DNA of 10,798 nucleotides. It comes from Acidobacteriaceae bacterium. Lineage in GTDB: Bacteria > Acidobacteriota > Terriglobia > Terriglobales > Acidobacteriaceae. Every line of letters starts with the position of its first letter. Positions within the stretch are counted from its first letter, which is position 1. Under the pieces are notes generated by a model, which saw only the letters and a program-made list of their open reading frames with translations, was not told the origin of the DNA and did no database searches. The position numbers were made by a program, and so were the translations under genes. Shown piece after piece: positions 1-6,535 of this stretch. The stretch lies in the NCBI GenBank assembly GCA_003165455.1, contig PLUJ01000122.1, forward strand, positions 13,796 through 24,593, written 5' to 3'.

Positions 1-1967
1 CCCGAGATACCACAGAACGCATGCGAGCAAATGAAGCTCTCAGCGTGGCGGAACGAAAGTACAGGCAAATTTTTGAGGAGGCGATCGTCGGCATCTTTCA
101 GAGCACACCGGACGGCAAGCTTTTAAATGTGAACCCGGCGATGGCACGTATGTTCGGCTACAAGTCGCCGGGCCAAATGATGGCCAGTGTCGCGGATATC
201 GGCACTCAGCTCTATGTGGATCCGACCCGTAGAGACGAATTCAAGCGGCTACTTCAGGAGAGAGATGTCGTTCAGCATTTTGATTGTCAGACGTATCGCC
301 GCGATGGAAAGAAGATTTGGATCTCAGTGAATGCTCGTGTCGTGCGGGTGGATGGGGCAGCGGTCCGCTATGACGGGACCTTCGAAGACATCAACGAACG
401 CAAGCTGCTGGAGGTACAACTAGGCGAGGCGGAGCAGAAATATCGGAGCATCGTGGACAACGCAATCTTCGGCGTCTTCCAGAGTTCACCGGAAGGGCGG
501 TACATCACGGTGAATCCCGCGATGGCGCAGATGTTAGGGTACGAGTCGCCCGAGGATCTGATGACAGGTGTTGCAGATATTTCTCAGCAGCTCTATGTCG
601 ATCCGCATCGCCGTGATGAACTTCAAGTCCTGATGGAAAAGGAAGGGCTGGTGCAGCACTTCGAGTTCCGCGCCTACCGCAAGAATGGCAGTAAGATGTG
701 GCTCTCGGCCAGCATTCGCGCGATCCGCCGCGATGGCGTAATCGCTTATTACGAGGGCATCAATGAAGACATCACGGAATACAAGCTGATGGAAGATCAA
801 CTTCGCCAGGCACAAAAAATGGAGGCAGTGGGGCGATTGGCTGGCGGAGTGGCGCACGATTTCAACAATGCGCTCGCAGTCATTACGGGATACAGCGACT
901 TGCTGCAACTTCACCTCTCCCCGAGCGACCCGCTGCGGCAGCACGCGGTGGAGGTTGGCAAGGCGGGACGGCGGGCCAGCGCTTTGACCCGGCAGTTACT
1001 CGGTTTCAGCCGCAAACAGGTGATCAATCCGGTAATTCTGGACTTGAATTCTGCGACCGCGGAAATGGAGCAGATGCTCCGGCGACTGATTGGCGAAGAC
1101 ATCCAGGTCATTTTCAAGCGCGGACCCAACCTGGGACGGGTCAAGCTGGACCCGGGCCAAGTTGAACAGATATTAATGAACCTGGCGGTTAATGCCCGCG
1201 ATGCTATGCCCACCGGCGGTGAGCTCTGGCTCGAGACGGCTAACGTGGAACTCAATGAAGCGTTTGCTCAGCAAAATCTCTACGTGACGCCGGGTTCGTA
1301 TGTGATGTTAAGCGTCACTGACACGGGGTGCGGAATAGACGAGAAGACTCAGCATCACATCTTCGAGCCGTTCTTCACGACCAAGGAGCCGGGAAAAGGA
1401 ACTGGGCTTGGACTGTCCACGGTATATGGAATCGTGAAGCAGAATGGTGGCAATTTGCACGTTTACAGCGAAGTTGGGAAAGGCGCGACATTCACCATTT
1501 ACTTTCCTCTGGTGCAGGAGAGTTCTGAAGCGTCCCCGATGGTGCAGCGGGAATCGAGCTCGCTCACGGGATCGGAAAATATACTCCTGGTTGAAGATGA
1601 AGACGCTCTTCGCAAACTAGCGCGGACCTGCCTGGAGGATGCGGGCTACAAGGTGATCGAGGCGACGGGAGCGGCGGAAGCGCGGAAGATTGCCGTCAAG
1701 AATCCAGTAAAGATTGACCTGCTGGTGACCGATGTCGTCATGCCAGGCGGCAGCGGGCCGGAGCTAGCGAGTTTGTTGAAGCATCTGAATCCCGAATTGA
1801 AAGTACTGTTCATGTCAGGATACACGGGCGATCTGCTGGCCCAACATGGCGTGCTGAATCCGGGCACCTTGTTGCTGGAGAAGCCTTTTACGATCGACAC
1901 TTTGATGTCGAGTGTGCGAGAGGCATTGGGAATACCGCAGAAGAACAAAGCCGCGGGCGCTAGTTAG
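1..1967 (+). CDS. Hybrid sensor histidine kinase, multi-PAS, HisKA-HATPase-REC (5' end outside window)
   Basis: Cytoplasmic-looking hybrid two-component kinase. The frame is open to the left edge: codons from base 3 read RDTTER before the Met at 21, and RDTTERMRANEAL is the classic tail of a PAS/PAC domain, so the true start lies upstream and at least one more PAS is missing. Counting from the Met at 21, there are two PAS domains (about 12-130 and 139-258), each beginning KYR. HisKA has the H-box GGVAHDFNN (phospho-acceptor H279). HATPase shows the N-box NLAVNARDAMP (N391), DTGCG (434-438), FEPFFTTK and GKGTGLGLST (458-467). A C-terminal REC has acidic E525/D526, acceptor D571 in LLVTDVVMP and K621. 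All catalytic motifs are intact. No membrane segment or Hpt domain is visible. It is convergent with the secreted propeller gene, and the kinase/REC part closely resembles that of the kinase at 6536. The signal sensed cannot be read. Confidence 0.95.
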   Translation, partial: RDTTERMRANEALSVAERKYRQIFEEAIVGIFQSTPDGKLLNVNPAMARMFGYKSPGQMMASVADIGTQLYVDPTRRDEFKRLLQERDVVQHFDCQTYRRDGKKIWISVNARVVRVDGAAVRYDGTFEDINERKLLEVQLGEAEQKYRSIVDNAIFGVFQSSPEGRYITVNPAMAQMLGYESPEDLMTGVADISQQLYVDPHRRDELQVLMEKEGLVQHFEFRAYRKNGSKMWLSASIRAIRRDGVIAYYEGINEDITEYKLMEDQLRQAQKMEAVGRLAGGVAHDFNNALAVITGYSDLLQLHLSPSDPLRQHAVEVGKAGRRASALTRQLLGFSRKQVINPVILDLNSATAEMEQMLRRLIGEDIQVIFKRGPNLGRVKLDPGQVEQILMNLAVNARDAMPTGGELWLETANVELNEAFAQQNLYVTPGSYVMLSVTDTGCGIDEKTQHHIFEPFFTTKEPGKGTGLGLSTVYGIVKQNGGNLHVYSEVGKGATFTIYFPLVQESSEASPMVQRESSSLTGSENILLVEDEDALRKLARTCLEDAGYKVIEATGAAEARKIAVKNPVKIDLLVTDVVMPGGSGPELASLLKHLNPELKVLFMSGYTGDLLAQHGVLNPGTLLLEKPFTIDTLMSSVREALGIPQKNKAAGAS

Positions 1968-2157
1968 GCCGTTCGAATCCCACCTTGATCCTGGAAGTCC
2001 CGCGACGCATTTCTCTACCCGAAGCATCCCTCTTGAAGTTCCGCTGCAACAGTAAACACCGTTACTTCGGCCGCTCCTGGACTTCAATGGCTTTGAGCAC
2101 ATCTAGCACCACATCCTGATTAACTACATTATTACTGCACGTTGTTACTGGACGTTG
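1968..2157. other. Convergent intergenic region without a clear gene
   Basis: This 190-base gap separates the 3' ends of two convergent genes, so both transcripts should stop here. No hairpin followed by a T-tract is visible on either strand. The best pairing is TTGAAGTTCC (2033-2042) with GGACTTCAA (2079-2087), nine pairs with one bulged base and a loop of about 36. It might act as a weak bidirectional stop, but this is inference. The right end carries the 13-base tandem repeat listed separately. Confidence 0.5.
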
Positions 2158-2160
2158 TTA
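2135..2160. repeat. Two tandem copies of a 13-base unit at the 3' end of the secreted-protein gene
   Basis: CTGCACGTTGTTA (2135-2147) is followed directly by CTGGACGTTGTTA (2148-2160), with one mismatch. The second copy contains the minus-strand stop codon (TTA at 2158-2160 on the plus strand), so the repeat straddles the gene end. It looks like local slippage; no function is implied. Confidence 0.7.
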
Positions 2161-5100
2161 TTGCACCACGAGAGTCAAAGGGAGTGAGTGCTGCAGGTTC
2201 CCTGAACTCCCGGTGACAGTAATGGTGTATGTGCCGCGTTGAGCTCCGGGCCGAGTTGGAGCAGCATTGGGTGGAACAGCTCCGCAACCCGCCATAAAGA
2301 TGAGGCTGGCTATCATTCCTAACGTCATCGCGACCATCTCGAACTTGGTGCGCGACCTCTTGAAGCCGCCAATAATCATCCCCATAAACCCAACACTTGA
2401 AAACTGCACCAGGGCCAGAAGCCAGGTATGCGATGATTGGTTCGGCATAACAAGCGCCGCGCCCTGCGCGTTGGAAACTATCAGCTGCGCGGCCGCCGGA
2501 CTGCCATTTGGAGTCACCGCACTCGGAGAGACGCTACAGGTCGCCATGGTTGTATCGACGCTGCAGCTCAGTTTTACCATGTTGTTAAAGTTGCCGCCCG
2601 TAGGAGAAACATTTAAAGAGTAGGTGGCAGTAGCGCCTACGCCCAGAGTATTGGTGCTCGGCGAACTGGCAAGGCTGAAATCGGTTCCTGCCCCTGTGAG
2701 ATTGACTACTTGCGCTGTGCTCTGACCATTGCCGTTGATTGTCGCGGTGCTGATTGTCATGGTGCCACTGCGGTTTCCCGTAGCGGTGGGAGTGAATGTG
2801 ACTGCGACGGTGCAACCGGAGCCAGACGCCAACGTGGTGGGACAGTTGTTCGTTTCGGCAAAATCTCCGCTGATTTGGATGCTGCCCAGGCTCAACGCGC
2901 TTGTGGTCGAATTTGTCAGCGTGACGCTTTGGGCTGAGCTCGAAGATTCCATGGGTTGCGCCGTGAACGATACGCTGGTGGGACTTACGGTAACCGTTGG
3001 CGAAGAGCCAATTCCTGTAAGGTTCAAGCTTTGAGAATTGCCTTGACCATTGTCCGTGATCGTAAGAATTCCAGTTCGGTTTCCCGACGCAGTCGGGGTG
3101 AACGTAACGTTGACAGTGCAAGAAGAGGCAGCAGCTAATGTAGCCTGGCAGTTATTAACTTGGCTGAAGTCTCCCGTGATTTGGAAGTTAGCGATACTCA
3201 AACTGAGGTTCCCGGTATTCGTCAAAACGACAGATTGAGGGCCGCTGGCTGTGCCAATCAGTTGCGCGGTAAAGTTCAAGCTGGCAGGAGTTAGAGAAGC
3301 AAACGCTCCCGAACCGCTACCGCTCAGATTGATGAGATGCGGCGAACCAGCGGCATCATCTTGAATCGAGATGTATCCTGTACGGATTCCCGCCGCTGTA
3401 GGAGTAAAAGTAATCGACAAAGTGCATGTCCCAGCGGCAGTCACACCCGCACCGCAATTATCGGTCTCGGCAAAATCTCCGCTCGCGGTAATAGATGAAA
3501 TGGACAAAGGCGCGCTGCCCATGTTCCGGAGCAGTGTCGTCTGTGCTGGACTAGTCGATCCCGACGTCTGCAACGAATATTGAAGGAAATCGGGATTCAA
3601 GGAAACAGCGGGCGCGGTGGCGGGCGCGATCTTCAGTGCAAAAGCATCGCTGTTGCCGGCTAGAGATTGTTGGAAGGCGCCGGGCGTGACGGGAAAGTCC
3701 GTCGAGAAAGTTGTGCCTGCGATGTAGAGATTTTTATTGGCATCGATTGCGATGCCTGAGGGCGACTCATATCCGCTTCCCCCAATATAGGTGGCAAATA
3801 ACTGGGTCGCCGCCAAAGGATCAATCTCCACCAGCAGAAAATCACTCCCATTTGCATAAGATTCGATGCCGTTGACCGTGGCAAATGTGCTACTTGAAGT
3901 CGAGGCAATCACGTAGGCGTCATTCTCGGCATCGAGAGTAATGGCCCGAGGGCTGGCGCTGTTGTTGGGGCCGAGGAACGTCGAGTAAAGCAACGTTGAA
4001 CCCGCCGGGTCGAATTTGGTGACGAACGCAAAGTCACAACCGAAGCCGTAAACGCCGGGATTGCAAATGCTGGTAGATGTGATTGGGAAAGTGCCATCAC
4101 TGAATGCGACTCCAGTGATGTATGCGGATCCCGCGCCGTCTACAGCGATGGCGTTCACATTCGTAAGGCTGCCGCTGGATTCATAAAAATACGTGGAGTA
4201 GTCCAGGCCACCCGATCCGCTGAATTTGCTGACGAAACCGACAGTGTCGTTCAATTGCGTCGAGTCGGCCGCCTGGTACGCGGCGGAAGTGGTGGGAAAG
4301 TTATAAGTGTTAGTGATCCCCGCTGCGTAAACGTTCCCTGCAGTGTCCAGAGCTATGCCATTCACAGCGCTGAACGGTGAAGACCAACATGGAGTTCCGC
4401 CGCAATTGTATGGGACATTGGAGTTGCCTGCGAGATACGTCGAGTAGATTAAGTACGACCCGCTAGCGCTGAACTTCGTCAGAAAGCCATACGTTCCAAA
4501 CATTCCCCCCTGATTGGCCAACGCCGACGGTTGATACGCATTTGCAGTTGGAAAATTAGTCGATGAAGTGTTCCCTGCGACAATCACATCGTTGGAGGCA
4601 TCAATCGCGATGCTTGAGGGTATATCCGATCCATTTCCTCCCAGGTAGGTTGAGTACAGCAGAGACGAACCATCGGACGAAAGCTGTGACAGAAACGCAT
4701 TAAACGATCCGGGATAGGTGCCTTGAAAAGGGTTTACGAGCGGGAAATCGCTAGAGGCCGTGCTGCCAGTTACGTAGACTTCGTTGGAGCTGTCGAGCAC
4801 CAGAGCGTAGCCATAGTCGTCGCTATTACCTCCGATGTAATCGGCGTAAATCAGGTTCGAACCAGTCGGATCGAATTTTGCTACGAAGACGTGAGTGCTG
4901 CCTGGAGCAAGAGTGCCTAATGTTGCTAAAGGAAAATCGGTGGAGTCGGTAAAGCCCGCAAGATAAACGTTGCCGGTGCTATCGACAACGATGCCGCTCG
5001 CTTGATCGTCGCCGCTTCCGCCTAAGTAGGTGGAATACACGAGCACGGGATCGATGACCAGAGGTTTGCTGGAATCGTACTGGCCGAAACTGAATCCGAT

Positions 5101-5826
5101 GTGCGTGGAGTCCCGCATAAAGTACGCACCCAAGACCGGCGAGCGCGTGCCGGCGGATTCCTGATAAATCGTAGGCGTCTGGAGATGAAGTTCACCACTG
5201 CTAGTCTGCAGAACAAGGTTACCTTCTGAATCCAGTTGAATGCCGTTGGCACCAGTTACCTCAAATTGAATTTGAGAAGGGTTGGCCGCTGGCGATACAG
5301 CAAAGTCATATTCCAGTTGCCGATGATTTCCGTAGTAGAGCAAATCAATTCCGGGATAAATGTTCTTATAACGCACTCTTCCATAGGTCGACACATTTGT
5401 TTGCCACTTTGCGGGATCGCTGCCGATAAAATAATTCGCCTTGCCCGGTTGCGGGTCTTCCCCAATGACTGCCGGGTTCCGGGCTGCGCCGACAAGGTTG
5501 AACTGCACGGTGGCTTTCGTAGCCGGCTGGGAAGAGTTCTGCGTTACCGGATCAGCGGCGGATGCGCCAGGCAATGCCTGCTTCGCACCCAATGAAAGGA
5601 CCATGCCGCCAGCGGTGAGGAATACGTTATAACCGTTGCCATGCGACAGAAATTTCACCTGGGGATTTGTCTGTCCCTGGTTGGCCTCAAAGGTCAACGG
5701 CAGCTTGCCATACTCGGCCTGCATTTGAGCGCTTCTCGGCGGAGCAGAAGGCAACGTTTGCGCGGCTAACGGTATCGCCGGAATCGTGAAAGCTAGAATG
5801 CTTCTTACCAGAGTGCTGATTCGCAC
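2158..5826 (-). CDS. Large secreted SBBP beta-propeller / Ig-repeat protein with C-terminal membrane hairpin
   Basis: Exported 1222-residue protein of unknown function, probably cell-surface or periplasmic. The start is GTG at 5826, supported by an AGGAGGA Shine-Dalgarno and a Sec signal peptide beginning MRISTLVRSILAFTIPAIP, with likely cleavage after AAQ near residue 23. Residues about 38-260 resemble the DUF7948-type region (LPLTFEANQGQTNPQVKFL). Residues about 264-735 hold seven SBBP-type repeats that open STYLGG-like: 265, 328, 392, 462, 544, 615 and 678. Three choice-of-anchor-D/ASH-like Ig repeats follow (about 741-838, 841-938, 943-1046), each with GDF-N-C...C...TFTPTA-G-R-G. A fourth Ig-like segment (about 1049-1120) is interrupted by two hydrophobic helices (about 1134-1154 and 1163-1180) separated by basic KRSRTK; a final strand GTYTITVTG...LTLVVQ follows. 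The second helix ends in MAGC (C1181). It has no enzymatic motif. It is convergent with one hybrid kinase and divergent from another. Confidence 0.93.
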   Translation of the reverse strand: MRISTLVRSILAFTIPAIPLAAQTLPSAPPRSAQMQAEYGKLPLTFEANQGQTNPQVKFLSHGNGYNVFLTAGGMVLSLGAKQALPGASAADPVTQNSSQPATKATVQFNLVGAARNPAVIGEDPQPGKANYFIGSDPAKWQTNVSTYGRVRYKNIYPGIDLLYYGNHRQLEYDFAVSPAANPSQIQFEVTGANGIQLDSEGNLVLQTSSGELHLQTPTIYQESAGTRSPVLGAYFMRDSTHIGFSFGQYDSSKPLVIDPVLVYSTYLGGSGDDQASGIVVDSTGNVYLAGFTDSTDFPLATLGTLAPGSTHVFVAKFDPTGSNLIYADYIGGNSDDYGYALVLDSSNEVYVTGSTASSDFPLVNPFQGTYPGSFNAFLSQLSSDGSSLLYSTYLGGNGSDIPSSIAIDASNDVIVAGNTSSTNFPTANAYQPSALANQGGMFGTYGFLTKFSASGSYLIYSTYLAGNSNVPYNCGGTPCWSSPFSAVNGIALDTAGNVYAAGITNTYNFPTTSAAYQAADSTQLNDTVGFVSKFSGSGGLDYSTYFYESSGSLTNVNAIAVDGAGSAYITGVAFSDGTFPITSTSICNPGVYGFGCDFAFVTKFDPAGSTLLYSTFLGPNNSASPRAITLDAENDAYVIASTSSSTFATVNGIESYANGSDFLLVEIDPLAATQLFATYIGGSGYESPSGIAIDANKNLYIAGTTFSTDFPVTPGAFQQSLAGNSDAFALKIAPATAPAVSLNPDFLQYSLQTSGSTSPAQTTLLRNMGSAPLSISSITASGDFAETDNCGAGVTAAGTCTLSITFTPTAAGIRTGYISIQDDAAGSPHLINLSGSGSGAFASLTPASLNFTAQLIGTASGPQSVVLTNTGNLSLSIANFQITGDFSQVNNCQATLAAASSCTVNVTFTPTASGNRTGILTITDNGQGNSQSLNLTGIGSSPTVTVSPTSVSFTAQPMESSSSAQSVTLTNSTTSALSLGSIQISGDFAETNNCPTTLASGSGCTVAVTFTPTATGNRSGTMTISTATINGNGQSTAQVVNLTGAGTDFSLASSPSTNTLGVGATATYSLNVSPTGGNFNNMVKLSCSVDTTMATCSVSPSAVTPNGSPAAAQLIVSNAQGAALVMPNQSSHTWLLALVQFSSVGFMGMIIGGFKRSRTKFEMVAMTLGMIASLIFMAGCGAVPPNAAPTRPGAQRGTYTITVTGSSGNLQHSLPLTLVVQ

Positions 5827-5830
5827 GTGA

Positions 5831-5837
5831 TCCTCCT
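5831..5837 (-). promoter_or_regulatory. Strong Shine-Dalgarno deciding the GTG start of the secreted protein
   Basis: On the minus strand the sequence reads AGGAGGA, then TCAC, then GTG. The near-perfect anti-16S match at a spacing of 4 bases supports the GTG at 5826 as start. The signal peptide begins at exactly this codon. Confidence 0.85.
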
Positions 5838-5910
5838 GTAAGACAACAAGGCAGCAACAAAGTCCGCCACTTGCCTCTATCCGGCAGGTTTAAGACCCTT
5901 TCCGTGAATT

Positions 5911-5955
5911 GCCGCGCGGCATTGAGGAAATGGAGGAGGGCGCCAGCCGCGCGGC
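5911..5955 (-). promoter_or_regulatory. Duplicated 10-bp palindrome GCCGCGCGGC, potential leader hairpin
   Basis: GCCGCGCGGC occurs at 5911-5920 and again at 5946-5955. Each copy is a perfect palindrome, so in the leader RNA of the secreted-protein gene the two copies can pair with each other into a 10-bp all-GC stem with a 25-base loop, about 85 bases before the GTG. As DNA, the pair could be a tandem operator 35 bp apart. There is no T-tract after it in either direction, so it is not a standard terminator. Confidence 0.45.
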
Positions 5956-5969
5956 GGTCGATTAGTAGA

Positions 5970-5986
5970 TTGCAAGAAGGTGGCCT
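5970..5986 (-). promoter_or_regulatory. Weak sigma-54-like -24/-12 element facing the secreted-protein gene
   Basis: The minus strand reads AGGCCACCTTCTTGCA. It keeps the GG-N10-GC spacing and a good TTGCA -12 box, but the -24 box is AGGCCAC instead of TGGCAC. A start near 5960 would give a leader of about 135 bases that includes the duplicated GC palindrome. The -24 box is poor, so this is a weak candidate only. Confidence 0.2.
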
Positions 5987-6232
5987 AACCGCCAGAAGCG
6001 TCGTAAAGTCTTAACGTCCGCAGGCTCTTCACCTTGGCAGGAATAATGTTCCACAGATACGCTATGCAGCCAGAACGGAACGTCTGCATTCAAGACATTT
6101 GTCCTATCGGTGAACACATTCAGATCACATATATTCCAGGTGTCCGTGAAAGTGACATAGGGGATAACCGGACTTTACGACACGCATATATAGCGATCAC
6201 TGTCTTAATTCCAGATCGATGTCCATCTTGCA

Positions 6233-6253
6233 GACATGTCCTGACTAATCAGG
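6233..6253. promoter_or_regulatory. Adjacent dyads GACATGTC and CCTGA-CTAA-TCAGG, possible activator site
   Basis: GACATGTC (6233-6240) is an 8-bp palindrome. It is overlapped by one base by CCTGACTAATCAGG (6240-6253), two perfect 5-base arms around CTAA. They lie about 110-130 bases upstream of the sigma-54-like element at 6361, the distance at which NtrC-type activators usually bind. A related CTGA-N5-TCAG lies at 6430-6442. Assignment as an enhancer is inference from position and symmetry. Confidence 0.25.
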
Positions 6254-6360
6254 CGCTCACTCATAGCTTCAGGGACTCTTCCTACTAAGTACTCGCACTA
6301 TCACCGCCGCACAGTGCATTTTGGTCGTCTCGCAGTTAGACAAGATAGGTCAATTCCGTT

Positions 6361-6376
6361 TGGCATGATTCATGCT
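6361..6376 (+). promoter_or_regulatory. Candidate sigma-54 promoter of the kinase/REC-PilZ operon
   Basis: TGGCATGATTCATGCT matches the sigma-54 consensus TGGCAYR-N4-TTGCW at every fixed position except the first T of the -12 box (ATGCT). The invariant GG (6362-6363) and GC (6374-6375) are exactly 10 bases apart. Transcription would start near 6387, leaving a leader of about 150 bases before the ATG at 6536. A sigma-54 activator with intact GAFTGA is encoded about 2.9 kb downstream. The same bases also form the dyad GCATGA-T-TCATGC (6363-6375), so a repressor or activator operator is an alternative reading. Confidence 0.45.
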
Positions 6377-6535
6377 CTTAGGACTATCGACCTCCCTGGG
6401 ATTGGCTGAATAAGGTCCTCCAGAACGGCCTGAGTGCGTCAGCGAACTTATTTAGCGGAATCAATTAGCTACCTTAGTTATTGATCTTAGTTACTAATCC
6501 AACGTTAGAGAGCTTGGTTACGGGCCTTAACTACT

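Larger units (their letters stand above)
5838..6535. other. Divergent ~700-base intergenic region, regulatory
   Basis: No convincing gene was found on either strand. The part next to the secreted-protein gene (5880-5990) is GC-rich and holds two copies of the palindrome GCCGCGCGGC. The part from about 6040 to 6535 is visibly richer in A/T than the flanking genes and carries the dyads, the sigma-54-like element and the short TTAG direct repeats listed separately. The size and divergent position suggest that both flanking transcription units are controlled from here. Confidence 0.6.

Noticed and set aside
534..1255. Long open frames on the minus strand across the first kinase gene, and similar ones across 7109-7945.
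   Set aside because: They are antisense to intact HisKA/HATPase codons, carry no recognisable domains and have no ribosome-binding sites or independent context.
1971..1981. GTTCGAATCCC, resembling a tRNA T-arm, just after the first kinase gene.
   Set aside because: The upstream side (GGCCG) does not pair with the downstream side and no acceptor, anticodon or D-arm fits. It is not a tRNA, and no partner attachment site was seen.
2585..3121. Alternative minus-strand frame of 178 codons inside the secreted-protein gene, and several plus-strand frames over it.
   Set aside because: They are frame shadows of the Ig-repeat coding sequence. The 2158-5826 frame has signal peptide, Shine-Dalgarno and continuous repeat homology.
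5827..6000. Leader of the secreted-protein gene considered as a c-di-GMP-I (GEMM) riboswitch because of the PilZ context.
   Set aside because: The conserved GEMM core elements are not present on the minus strand; only generic GC-rich stems are seen.
6036..6049. TTGGCAGGAATAATGTT as a second plus-strand sigma-54 element.
   Set aside because: The base pair expected to be GC at -12 is GT, breaking the invariant GG-N10-GC core.
6034..6288. A small open frame of about 80 codons from ATG 6046 with AGGA 4-5 bases upstream, including a CPSC motif.
   Set aside because: Composition and sequence look non-coding, no family is recognisable, it lies in the A/T-rich regulatory gap, and it overlaps the dyads. 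Only homologues would rescue it.
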